A stretch of DNA of 14,723 nucleotides from an uncultured Lachnospiraceae bacterium (GTDB lineage Bacteria; Bacillota; Clostridia; Lachnospirales; Lachnospiraceae), in contig CAJTOK010000061.1 in the NCBI GenBank assembly GCA_910577825.1, forward strand, positions 1 through 14,723, in the 5' to 3' direction. Positions within the stretch are counted from its first letter, which is position 1; each line of letters opens with the position of its first letter. The translations under genes were made by a program, and so were the position numbers. The notes under the pieces were generated by a model, which saw nothing but the letters and a program-made list of their open reading frames with translations, was not told the origin of the DNA and ran no database searches. Shown here piece after piece: positions 6,664 to 14,680 of the stretch.

Positions 6664-9222
6664 TTAGTCTTTTAAATATTTACTTAGTATACGTTTACAT
6701 TCCTGTATGTCAATTGGTTTGGTGATATGTGCATCCATGCCACATTCAAGGCAGTGCCTTGCATCATCAGAAAAGGCGTCTGCCGTCATGGCAATTATTG
6801 GCAGCGCATGGTCTGCATGTACTGATGCCCTTATAGCTTTGGTGGCATCATAACCATTCATTACCGGCATACGTATATCCATTAATATTGCACTGTAGTA
6901 CCCGGGTTCTGATTTTTCAAAGATTTCAACACAATCTTTTCCATTTACTGCCCTTTCCAGGTTTATATTAAATTCAGAAAGTATTTCATATGCAATCTCC
7001 CAGTTTAAATCAATATCTTCTGCCAGAAGAACATTTTTCCCTCCAAAAGATACTTCCCCGTCTTCTGCTTCATCCTGTCCGGATAAAGCATCTTCTGCCC
7101 CAGGATTTGCATAATGCTTCAAATGCTGGTAAAGCGTGGATTTAAACAGGGGTTTTGATATAAAACCTTCTATATCATCTACTGGCCCAAGAGCCTGCTC
7201 TACATCGTTCCAGTCATAGGCAGATATTAAAAACACTGGTATTTTCTTTCCTACCCTCCTGCGTATCTCTTTAATGGTTTCAATACCATCCATGTAAGGC
7301 ATCTTCCAGTCTATAAGCACAATACGGTAATTTTCATTTCTCTTATTGCGTTCTTCTATCATTTCTACTGCCTTTTTGCCATTAGTAGTCCATTCAGCAT
7401 CTGCACCAAGTTCTTCAAGGTTAGATACTGCACTAAGGCACAGCCGTTCATCATCATCTACTACAAGTATATGCCAGCCGGGAAGCTGCATATCCTCTTC
7501 TTTTACAGCTGATTTCTTTAAATCAATGCTGACATGGAATGTACTTCCTTTTTCTGGTTCGCTTTCAACCTCTATAGTACCTTTCATAATATCAACAATG
7601 CTTTTAGCAATAGCCATTCCAAGCCCTGTACCTGTAATTTTCTGTACCTGGTCTGTTTCTTCCCTTACAAAAGATTCAAAAATCTTTGCCTGGAATTCTT
7701 TTGTCATTCCAATGCCATTATCTTTTACTTTAAAATGCGTTTTTATATATTCATCCCCAAGGCTGGAAGGTTCCTGCCATACAAAAATATCTATCCTGCC
7801 CTCTTCCTTTGTAAATTTAAGTGCATTGGACAAAAGGTTTAAAAGCACCTGGTTTAAACGTACACCGTCACAGTATACATCTTCTGCAATAATGTTATTA
7901 ATATATATATCAAAAGTCTGCCTTCTTGTTTTTACCTGTGGCTTTATAATATTTACAATATCATCCATTGTATCACGTAATGATATAGGAGTAATATTAA
8001 GTGTAAGCTTGCCACTTTCAATTTTAGACATATCAAGTACATCATTAATAAGTCCCAGCAGGTGTTTGCTTGATAACTTTATTTTTTTAAGGCAGTCCTC
8101 TACCTTCATGTCATCACCAATATTTTTGCCTGCAATTTCCGTCATTCCTACGATTGCATTCATAGGAGTACGTATATCATGGCTCATGCTTGCAAGGAAT
8201 TCACTTTTTGCCATATTTGCATGTAATGCTTCTTTCCTTGACTTATAAAGCATATCTACCTGTCTGCGTGTAAACTTGAAATATACAATAAATATAATGC
8301 CAAAAAGCAGTATAATGCCTGCTATGGATAAAATTACTATAATATTGCGGCTGCTGTCAAGTGATGCAACAACATCCCCAAATAAGTTATGTGGCATAAC
8401 GGTTACGAGATACCAGTTAGAATTATCAGCAATAGAAGAACAGTATATATGCCTTAATTCCCCGTCTGCAGAAATAGTTGCAATATAGTCTTCTTTTTTT
8501 GACATTGCCTCTTTTAGCTCATTTATATAATCTTCTGGTGTCTTGCCATCCTGGCCCTGGACAATTGACTGTAAACGTTCAAAGTAACTGTCCCTGTAAG
8601 CATCGCCGCTTCTTATTATAAATTCCCCGTTATAATCAATAAGGTGTGTATTTACTTCTGTATCATCTGTATTTTTAAAAAGAACCTGTTCAAGGCTTTT
8701 CATTGGAATTGCTGCTAATATGGCAACGCTTTTCCTTCCATCTTCCATGCTGTATTCTGCTTTTTTGCCAAATATAAATATCTTTTCATTATTAATATTA
8801 TAGCCATTAGTTATAATATCACCATTTTTTTTAAGGTCTTCATTTAATAAGTGGTCCTGGACTGATATGTTTTTCCCATATATGGTTTCAAGGCTGCCAT
8901 CTGCGTTATAAAACCCCAGCCATTCAAATCCCCTGATTTCTGCACTGATTTTTAACTCATTCAAAACTTCTTTTGTTGCCATGCCCTCAGGGGGTGTCCT
9001 CTGGATTACCCCTTCTACCTGTCCAAGCCTTATATCAGTAATAACATGGAATTTCTGCTGTATCTGGCTGTTTATCTCTGACATGTAAATATCGCTAATC
9101 TGGTTTACAGAATCTCTTGTTCTTCTGGACATAAACATAGAAAGAATGCCAAATATCATTATACAAACAGCAACCATAGCTATAAAGCTGAGTCTTAAAA
9201 AACGTATGATTTTTTTATCCAT
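6664..9222 (-). CDS. Membrane hybrid histidine kinase with two receiver domains
   Basis: This 852-residue sensor kinase has an N-terminal membrane helix (about 10-30), an extracytoplasmic domain (about 32-290) that looks like a Cache-type ligand sensor (the FEWLGFYNADGSLETIYG and NWYLVTVMP motifs are typical), and a second helix (about 293-315). HisKA follows with EFLASMSHDIRTPMNAIVG (His348), then HATPase_c with LNLLSNALKF (Asn466), DNGIGM (Asp501) and GTGLGMA. Two receivers come after it: REC1 (about 583-700; Asp589-591, phospho-site Asp638 in LIDWKMPYMDG, Lys690) and REC2 (about 729-850; Asp736, phospho-site Asp782 in MDIRMPVMNG, Lys835). It has no Hpt domain of its own, but a separate Hpt gene lies at 10380-10730 in the same direction, which suggests a phosphorelay. 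The ligand cannot be predicted. A purine-rich AAAGGGCAGGA precedes the ATG. Confidence 0.93.
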   Translation of the reverse strand: MDKKIIRFLRLSFIAMVAVCIMIFGILSMFMSRRTRDSVNQISDIYMSEINSQIQQKFHVITDIRLGQVEGVIQRTPPEGMATKEVLNELKISAEIRGFEWLGFYNADGSLETIYGKNISVQDHLLNEDLKKNGDIITNGYNINNEKIFIFGKKAEYSMEDGRKSVAILAAIPMKSLEQVLFKNTDDTEVNTHLIDYNGEFIIRSGDAYRDSYFERLQSIVQGQDGKTPEDYINELKEAMSKKEDYIATISADGELRHIYCSSIADNSNWYLVTVMPHNLFGDVVASLDSSRNIIVILSIAGIILLFGIIFIVYFKFTRRQVDMLYKSRKEALHANMAKSEFLASMSHDIRTPMNAIVGMTEIAGKNIGDDMKVEDCLKKIKLSSKHLLGLINDVLDMSKIESGKLTLNITPISLRDTMDDIVNIIKPQVKTRRQTFDIYINNIIAEDVYCDGVRLNQVLLNLLSNALKFTKEEGRIDIFVWQEPSSLGDEYIKTHFKVKDNGIGMTKEFQAKIFESFVREETDQVQKITGTGLGMAIAKSIVDIMKGTIEVESEPEKGSTFHVSIDLKKSAVKEEDMQLPGWHILVVDDDERLCLSAVSNLEELGADAEWTTNGKKAVEMIEERNKRNENYRIVLIDWKMPYMDGIETIKEIRRRVGKKIPVFLISAYDWNDVEQALGPVDDIEGFISKPLFKSTLYQHLKHYANPGAEDALSGQDEAEDGEVSFGGKNVLLAEDIDLNWEIAYEILSEFNINLERAVNGKDCVEIFEKSEPGYYSAILMDIRMPVMNGYDATKAIRASVHADHALPIIAMTADAFSDDARHCLECGMDAHITKPIDIQECKRILSKYLKD

Positions 9223-9299
9223 TTCCTGCCCTTTCTATTAAATTTTTACTCCCACACAGGCAAAGTAATGATATGTAAACCTGTTACAAAGTCCTGGTA

Positions 9300-10325
9300 T
9301 TACTTATGTTCCATGATTCTGGCAAATGCCTTCATCACTTTTGGGTTAAATGTGCCACATTCCCCGCCAAATATCATATCTTTTGCTTTAGTGCTTGAAA
9401 AAGCTGCTTTATATACCCTTGGTGATGTAAGTGCATCATATACATCTGCTACTGCTACTACCTGTGCCCATATGGATATTTCATCACCAGAAAGCCCGTC
9501 AGGATAACCTTTCCCGTCCCAGCGTTCGTGGTGGTGCCTGCATATATCATATCCATAACTGTACACTCCCTCATCCATAATGGCTGGTATGCTTGAAAGA
9601 AGTTCACACCCTTTTACTGTATGCTGTTTCATAATTTCAAATTCTTCTTTAGTAAGCTTTCCTGGCTTATTAAGGATACTGTCTGGTATTGCAATCTTGC
9701 CAACATCATGGAGTACAGCAGATGAAGCGATTTTCTCAATTTCTTCAGGCGGCAGGTGGTATTCCGGGTACATATTGCTTACTTCTGCCATAAGTTCTTT
9801 TGTCAGTACACATATACGTTTTACATGCTCCCCTGATTCACAATCCCTGAACTCTATTGCAGTAGCAAGCATTTCGACGGTGGAGTGCATAATATCATTA
9901 ATCCGCTTTGTCTGCTCCTTTACAATGCTTTCAAGCTTCTTCCTGTATTTATACAGTTCAATTACATTGCCAAGCCTGCACTTTAAAAAATGTGCTATAA
10001 AAGGTTTCATAATGACATCTGTTGCCCCAAGCCTGAATGCTTCTGACAGTATATCCGGGTCATCAGCTGCTGTAATTAAAAAAACAGGAATGTCTTTTAT
10101 CTTCCCATTTTTATTCATTGCCCTGAGCACATCTATGCCATTGACGTCTGGCATAAGCAGGTCTAAAAGCACGGCAGATATATTTTTGCTGCTGCCAATA
10201 AATGAAAGTGCTTCTGCCCCGCCGGAAGCTTCTATAATATTATAACTGTCCTCAAATATATCTTTCAGTACCAGCCTGTTAATCTCAACATCATCAACAA
10301 TAAGTACAGTTCCCTTATTACCCAT
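9300..10325 (-). CDS. Response regulator with HD-GYP c-di-GMP phosphodiesterase domain
   Basis: The 341-residue protein joins an N-terminal receiver to an HD-GYP domain that hydrolyses cyclic di-GMP. The receiver (about 5-120) has Asp11/12, phospho-site Asp55 in LLDLLMPDVNG and Lys107. A linker helix (about 121-150) leads to HD-GYP with GEHVKR (His167), the HD pair in LHDVGKIAIPDSILNKPG (His206, Asp207), KQHTVKG (His235), HHHERWDGKGYPDGL (GYP at 273-275) and ADVYDALTS. All expected metal ligands are present, so it is probably active. The ATG at 10325 is used because GGAGG lies 5 bases upstream; a TTG four codons earlier falls on that ribosome site. It lies 54 bases after the Hpt gene and 77 bases before the hybrid kinase gene, making it the likely output of the relay, linking the signal to motility, attachment or sporulation state. 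Confidence 0.92.
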   Translation of the reverse strand: MGNKGTVLIVDDVEINRLVLKDIFEDSYNIIEASGGAEALSFIGSSKNISAVLLDLLMPDVNGIDVLRAMNKNGKIKDIPVFLITAADDPDILSEAFRLGATDVIMKPFIAHFLKCRLGNVIELYKYRKKLESIVKEQTKRINDIMHSTVEMLATAIEFRDCESGEHVKRICVLTKELMAEVSNMYPEYHLPPEEIEKIASSAVLHDVGKIAIPDSILNKPGKLTKEEFEIMKQHTVKGCELLSSIPAIMDEGVYSYGYDICRHHHERWDGKGYPDGLSGDEISIWAQVVAVADVYDALTSPRVYKAAFSSTKAKDMIFGGECGTFNPKVMKAFARIMEHK

Positions 10326-10379
10326 TTTTGCCTCCAATAAATTACATTTCCTTTACTGTACTAATATAGAAATACTATT

Positions 10380-10730
10380 CTACATATGGTTTTCTATACA
10401 TTTTATTATGTCTTCCTGGACAGGGATAAGGTTTCTAAGGGATTCCCTCGCCTGTTCCGGCTTTCCTTCCCTTAATAGCTTCACCACTTCTGAATAACCG
10501 TTATAAAGTGGTGTAATTGAAAGATTTCCAGCTACACCCTTTAACGCATGTGTCTTTTCAATAGCATTATCTGTTTCATTATCATTAAAATCTGGTGAAA
10601 CAGAGTACTGCTTAACCGTACCTGGAAATTTTTTAACCAGTTTTTCATATAGCGGAGTCTTTCCGGCAAGGCTTTTTAATGCTTTATCCACGTCTACGCC
10701 AAGTTCCCTTAATTCATCTAAAAAATCCAT
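10380..10730 (-). CDS. Stand-alone Hpt phosphotransfer protein
   Basis: The 116-residue protein is an almost bare histidine phosphotransfer domain. The phospho-accepting histidine is His61 in KTHALKGVAGNLSITPLY, the standard HxLKGxxxxLG-like signature, within a predicted four-helix bundle. The start at 10730 (MDFLDELRELGVDVD) has GGGAGG 8 bases upstream; longer readings run into the promoter and have no ribosome site. It is the first gene of the signalling block and follows a near-consensus promoter. The nearby hybrid kinases have receivers but no Hpt domain, so this protein is the natural shuttle between a hybrid kinase receiver and the REC-HD-GYP regulator encoded just after it. Confidence 0.88.
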   Translation of the reverse strand: MDFLDELRELGVDVDKALKSLAGKTPLYEKLVKKFPGTVKQYSVSPDFNDNETDNAIEKTHALKGVAGNLSITPLYNGYSEVVKLLREGKPEQARESLRNLIPVQEDIIKCIENHM

Positions 10731-10782
10731 AATAAAACCTCCCGGTTGTAATTTATATTTTAGTATATTAGCCAACACTTTT

Positions 10783-10811
10783 ATTATAAGCGAATAGCAT
10801 GTTTTTTTCAA
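10783..10811 (-). promoter_or_regulatory. Sigma-A promoter of the Hpt/HD-GYP/kinase block
   Basis: On the minus strand, TTGAAA (10806-10811) and TATAAT (10783-10788) are separated by 17 bases, close to consensus. It points to a start near 10776, about 46 bases before the Hpt start codon. Confidence 0.75.
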
Positions 10812-10851
10812 TAGTGTTATTCTATTTTTGTATATTGGCAGGATTAACAGC

Positions 10852-10875
10852 AAAAAAGGCATGGTATTCCATGCC
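10852..10875 (-). terminator. Intrinsic terminator of fprA
   Basis: On the minus strand GGCATGG, loop AATA and CCATGCC form a perfect seven-base-pair stem (10858-10875) followed by six T (10852-10857), 38 bases after the fprA stop. It separates fprA from the signalling block. Confidence 0.88.
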
Positions 10876-10912
10876 TCCTGCAATATGCGGATACCCGCCC
10901 GTTTTAATAAAA

Positions 10913-12070
10913 TTAAAGCATTGCTTCTACGATTGCTTCTATATCTTTTTTATCAGATTCTTTCATAACAGATTTAATGCTTGCCTTCTTTTCACAGATT
11001 TCAATGTCTTTCATGCTTCCTAGCATGTCCGCCATTTTCTTTGCAGCCACTGGTGCCCATGAACCATTTTCTATAAGCGCTACTTTACGCTTCTGGTAAT
11101 TCTTGCTCTTTAAATGTGCAAGGAAGTCTTCCATAACAGGGAAAAGCCCTCCGTCATATGTTGCTGATGCAATTACCATGCGGTCATACCTGAATGCTGC
11201 TTCTATTGCTTCTGCCATGTCATCTCTTGAAAGGTCAAATAATTCAAGTTTTCCAACACCTTTATTTTTAAACATTTCTGCACATTCTTTAGCTGCTTTT
11301 GCTGTATTCCCATGGATTGACGCATATGCAACAAGCACGCCGCTGTCCTCTGGCTTATAGCTGCTCCATATATCATATTTATTAATATAATATCCTAAAT
11401 TTTCTTTAAGGACCGGCCCATGTAACGGGCAGATTATCCCAATATCAAGCCCTGATGCCTTTTTAAGAAGTGCCTGCACCTGTGCACCATATTTCCCGAC
11501 AATATTAAAATAATAGCGTCTTGCTTCACATGCCCAGTCATCATCATTACTGGCACTTATTGCACCGAACTTGCCAAAACCATCCGCAGAGAATAAAATT
11601 TTTTCACTTTTCTCATATGTAACCATAACTTCCGGCCAGTGTACCATTGGTGCCATAAAGAACTGGAGTGTATGGCTTCCTATAGAAAGTTCTTCCCCCT
11701 CTTTAACAGTAACAGCCCTTCCAGAGAAATCAAAATCAAAGAACTGCGGAAGCATCTGGAATGTCTTGGCATTGCTGACAAGCTTCATGCCAGGGTACAT
11801 CTCTGCAATTTTCTGTATATTAGCAGCATGGTCAGGCTCAAGGTGGGAAATTACAAGATATTCAGGTGTCTTGCCGCCAAGTGCTTCTTTAAGGTTTGCC
11901 ACCCACTCATCAGTTGCCCTTGCATCAACAGTATCCATTACTGTAATTTTCTCATCCATAATTACATATGAATTATAAGAAACACCTTCAGGTACAACAT
12001 ACTGGCTTTCAAATAAATCAATGTCTTTGTCATCAACACCAATATACTTAACACTATCTGTTACAAACAT
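10913..12070 (-). CDS. fprA: Flavodiiron protein (oxygen/NO reductase)
   Basis: This 385-residue class A flavodiiron protein reduces O2 to water, and in some relatives NO to N2O, protecting anaerobes from oxidative or nitrosative stress. The N-terminal metallo-beta-lactamase-like domain carries the complete diiron ligand set: His76, Glu78, Asp80 and His81 in SHLEPDHAA, His144 in MVHWPE, Asp163 in SADGFG and His217 in CPLHGPV. The C-terminal flavodoxin domain (about 244-385) binds FMN through YASIHGNTA and ASATYDGGLFP. There is no fused rubredoxin, so an external rubredoxin or similar carrier is needed; none is encoded in the window. AAGGAGG is placed well before the ATG. It has its own promoter and terminator and so forms a single-gene unit. 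The symbol reflects the family; substrate preference cannot be read from the sequence. Confidence 0.93.
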   Translation of the reverse strand: MFVTDSVKYIGVDDKDIDLFESQYVVPEGVSYNSYVIMDEKITVMDTVDARATDEWVANLKEALGGKTPEYLVISHLEPDHAANIQKIAEMYPGMKLVSNAKTFQMLPQFFDFDFSGRAVTVKEGEELSIGSHTLQFFMAPMVHWPEVMVTYEKSEKILFSADGFGKFGAISASNDDDWACEARRYYFNIVGKYGAQVQALLKKASGLDIGIICPLHGPVLKENLGYYINKYDIWSSYKPEDSGVLVAYASIHGNTAKAAKECAEMFKNKGVGKLELFDLSRDDMAEAIEAAFRYDRMVIASATYDGGLFPVMEDFLAHLKSKNYQKRKVALIENGSWAPVAAKKMADMLGSMKDIEICEKKASIKSVMKESDKKDIEAIVEAML

Positions 12071-12112
12071 TTTAAAATCCTCCTTGTATATAGATTATTA
12101 CAGTTCCGCTTT

Positions 12113-12140
12113 ATTATACACTATAATGCAGACATGTCAA
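12113..12140 (-). promoter_or_regulatory. Sigma-A promoter of fprA
   Basis: On the minus strand a perfect TTGACA (12135-12140) and perfect TATAAT (12113-12118) are separated by 16 bases, giving a leader of roughly 35 bases. The -35 box overlaps the stop codon of the upstream AAA-protein gene (TGA at 12137-12139). Confidence 0.85.
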
Positions 12141-13825
12141 ACCTTCTGGACGGTAATTTTACATTCTTTTTTATAAAAAGCTGCCCCAAACTTATATATT
12201 TTCTCCATGCCTGATAATTCAAAATATGCAGCATAGTTTGTCTGTTCAATCTGTTTTATTGCATCTTTGCTTGCTTCTTCTAATTTATTAGCACTGTCTG
12301 CATATTTTATTTCAAAAATACATCCTGTCTTTTTTTCCGAAATTTCAACTAAAATATCAGCAAATCCATTTCCAGACTCCTGTTCTGATTTAACATACCA
12401 GCCATTATTTATAGCAAACAGGCCAAGCAGCAGCCCATGATAATAATATTCTTTGTGCCCTTTATAAAAAGTCCCTCTTATACTAATAAACCTTTTAAGC
12501 AGACTGTCCAGTATTCTTTCTGTTTCCTTTGCGCTGCCATTTTCAACCGCATTGCAAAGGCTGTTCCACTGCGTGCTGTATTCTGTCTGTCCAATAAACC
12601 ATTCTAAAATCTGTTTCTGGTAAATTTCCTGTATTTCCCTGTTTGGAATAACAAGAGTGTGTATATTTCCATCTGGTTCTTTTGCGTCTGTTAAATAGCC
12701 TGTTGTATACAAAACACTCCATAAAGCTAACTGCCTTTTCCTGCTGTCACTGCTTTTTAAATCAGGGTATACAAGCCCTGGAATTATTTCCTGCCGTATA
12801 CATTCCCCCGAAACAAGTTCTTCCAGCTGTCTTTTTATTGTATTTGCATGGCTGTCCAGAATATCCTTTATTATATAATTGCTGCTGCTGTTTATCCAGT
12901 GCGGCTTCATTTCTGCATTTTTTGATTCACAAAATTCACTGCACTGGTTAATAACATCCCAGGGACAGTAAATACTATTGCCTCCAAACCTGTAACCATC
13001 ATACCATTCTTTAAATAAGCCGGATTTATCCTCAATGCCATAATAACATAACATTTCTTTTACTTCTTCATCTGTAAAGCCAAAATATTTGGAAAATGCC
13101 CTGTCTGAAATTGTCATAGTTTTAAAATTATTCAGCCCTGTAAAAATACTTTCCTTTGAAATCCTAAGACAGCCAGTTAAAACAGCAAATTCCAGGAAGA
13201 TATTTGTTTTTAATACTTCACCAAATAATAAACGGATATGTTGTAACATTTCATCATAATACCCGTAATGGCACGCTTTATCAAGGGGCACATCATATTC
13301 ATCAATTAATATAATCACTTTCCTGCCATAATGCTTATAAAGCATTTCCGATAATAAAGATAAAGAAAATTCCTGTATATCTTCAGATAAATTTTCTTCA
13401 AAAAGTGGCTTTAAATCTTTTTTATCATTTTCTGAAAGTTGGCTGCTTTGTAATAAATACTGGTGCCGTCTTATCTCTTTCTTCAAGATTTTTGACATTC
13501 TTAATAAAGCTTTTTCATAACCAGAACCTTCAGCACTTTTTAAACTAATAGAGATTACTGGATATTTCCCCTGGTACTTACTGCAAAGTTCTTTTTCCTT
13601 GCTAATTTCTAATCCATTAAAAAGTGAATGGTCTGTGCCAGTTTCAAAAAAGGATTTTATTGTATCCATATTAAGGCTTTTGCCAAAACGCCTTGGACGT
13701 GTAAACAGGGTTACTTTATTTCCGAAATTTAATAAATCCCTTATAATCCCTGTTTTATCAACATAATAGTAACCATTACTTATAATATCCTGAAAAAACT
13801 CCATGCCTGCTGGCAGCTTCTTCAT
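12137..13825 (-). CDS. AAA-ATPase-like protein with C-terminal PD-(D/E)XK nuclease-like domain
   Basis: The 562-residue protein has the architecture of the AAA-ATPase-like/PD-(D/E)XK-9 (DUF1703) family, which is often present in many copies in gut anaerobes and has no established function. The N-terminal part (MKKLPAG, GYYYVDKTG) leads to a P-loop-like LFTRPRRFGKSLNMD (43-50) and a Walker B-like VIILIDEYDVP (170-180). The C-terminal nuclease-like core has GNGFADILVE (Asp490) and CIFEIKYAD (Glu505, Lys507). The ATG at 13825 matches the usual MKKLP start; a TTG two codons earlier is better spaced from GGGGAG and is an alternative. The Walker A lacks the classical GxxxxGK glycine, as is usual in this family. 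It lies between a ROK kinase fragment and fprA, with no shared function apparent. Confidence 0.85.
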   Translation of the reverse strand: MKKLPAGMEFFQDIISNGYYYVDKTGIIRDLLNFGNKVTLFTRPRRFGKSLNMDTIKSFFETGTDHSLFNGLEISKEKELCSKYQGKYPVISISLKSAEGSGYEKALLRMSKILKKEIRRHQYLLQSSQLSENDKKDLKPLFEENLSEDIQEFSLSLLSEMLYKHYGRKVIILIDEYDVPLDKACHYGYYDEMLQHIRLLFGEVLKTNIFLEFAVLTGCLRISKESIFTGLNNFKTMTISDRAFSKYFGFTDEEVKEMLCYYGIEDKSGLFKEWYDGYRFGGNSIYCPWDVINQCSEFCESKNAEMKPHWINSSSNYIIKDILDSHANTIKRQLEELVSGECIRQEIIPGLVYPDLKSSDSRKRQLALWSVLYTTGYLTDAKEPDGNIHTLVIPNREIQEIYQKQILEWFIGQTEYSTQWNSLCNAVENGSAKETERILDSLLKRFISIRGTFYKGHKEYYYHGLLLGLFAINNGWYVKSEQESGNGFADILVEISEKKTGCIFEIKYADSANKLEEASKDAIKQIEQTNYAAYFELSGMEKIYKFGAAFYKKECKITVQKV

Positions 13826-13851
13826 ATACAACCACGCTCCCCTCTGTATAT

Positions 13852-13880
13852 AATATACGCCATCAGGTTATAAAATACAA
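13852..13880 (-). promoter_or_regulatory. Candidate promoter of the AAA-protein gene
   Basis: On the minus strand TTGTAT (13875-13880) and TATATT (13852-13857) are separated by 17 bases, just upstream of the ribosome site. The match is moderate in an AT-rich region. Confidence 0.4.
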
Positions 13881-13926
13881 TGGCCTGCAGCCAGATATAA
13901 AAGTATGGTTTTATACTATAATTAAT

Positions 13927-13963
13927 CCGGCAGTGGTACAAAACTTTAATATACCACTGCCGG
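13927..13963 (-). terminator. Strong hairpin after the ROK fragment, probable terminator
   Basis: A perfect 12-base-pair stem, CCGGCAGTGGTA (13927-13938) and TACCACTGCCGG (13952-13963), has a 13-base loop. It lies 51 bases after the ROK stop on the minus strand. The sequence following it on that strand is AT-rich (ATTAATTATAG) rather than a clean T run, so termination may be partial. A smaller palindrome, TATAAAA/TTTTATA, lies at 13896-13915. Confidence 0.5.
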
Positions 13964-14014
13964 TTATATAATTATATAAAAGAAAGAACGCTTTATTATA
14001 GAAAAATATTTTTA

Positions 14015-14680
14015 TTACATATCGCTGCCAGCTGCAAGTGCAGCTGCGCCAGCCATTCCTGCTTTATTGCCAAGCGTTGCCATTTCAAGTTTTGGAATTA
14101 CACCATGCCCGCCGCCAAAGCAGTTTTTTGCAAGCATTTCACGTAATGGCTCTAATGGAATTTGGTTATTTGAAGCAATGCCGCCGCCAACCAGTATAAG
14201 TTCCGGGCGCAATATATTTGCTATATTAACAATGCCCGTGCCTAATGCTTCTATATAGTCTGATAAAACTTTTACAGCAGTTTCATCACCATCCTTTGCA
14301 AGCCTGGATGATTCTTCTGGAGGGACTTCCCTTCCAAATGCCTTTTTTGTTTCCCTCTTTATTGCTGCAGAAGAAACATATGCTTCAAGACAGCCTTTCC
14401 GCCCACAGGTACAAAGCTCGCCGTCTTTTTTAATAACCATATGCCCTGGCTCGCTTCCGCCTTCATATAACTTTCCGTTAATGGTAACGCCGCCGCCTGC
14501 ACCTGTGCCAAGTGTAAGAAGCACAACATTTTTATAACCCCTGCCTGCACCTGCCACGGCTTCACCAAGCACTGCACAGTCTGCATCATTGGCAATGCTT
14601 ACAGGAAGTGGTATAATTTCTTCTGCAATCCCTGCAACATCAACATTTTCCCACTGTATGTTGTTGGAATATTGTGACAT
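14015..14680 (-). pseudogene. ROK-family sugar kinase (glucokinase-like), N-terminally truncated
   Basis: The 221 codons encode the C-terminal two thirds of a ROK kinase, which phosphorylates glucose or a related sugar with ATP. Visible features are VSIANDADCAVLGEA with the catalytic Asp32, the glycine-rich LTLGTGAGGG (55-64), and the ROK zinc signature GH (His80) with CTCGRKGCLEAY (Cys90, Cys92, Cys97). The N-terminal third, about 90-95 residues with the DxGGT phosphate-binding motif, is absent. Homology begins at about YSNNIQW (residue 4). The ATG and its adjacent GGGGGAGG belong to the IS-type hairpin at 14684-14705, with no spacing between them, so efficient translation is doubtful. The most economical reading is that an IS200/IS605 element inserted into the gene and that its 5' part lies beyond the window. 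Sequence from 14015 to about 14674 is the native gene. Confidence 0.82.

Noticed and set aside
7346..8248. A 300-codon plus-strand open frame inside the large hybrid kinase gene
   Set aside because: It lies antisense to strongly conserved kinase domains, has no ribosome site and no recognisable domain; it is a shadow of the kinase codons. The same applies to the 221-codon frame at 9580-10245.
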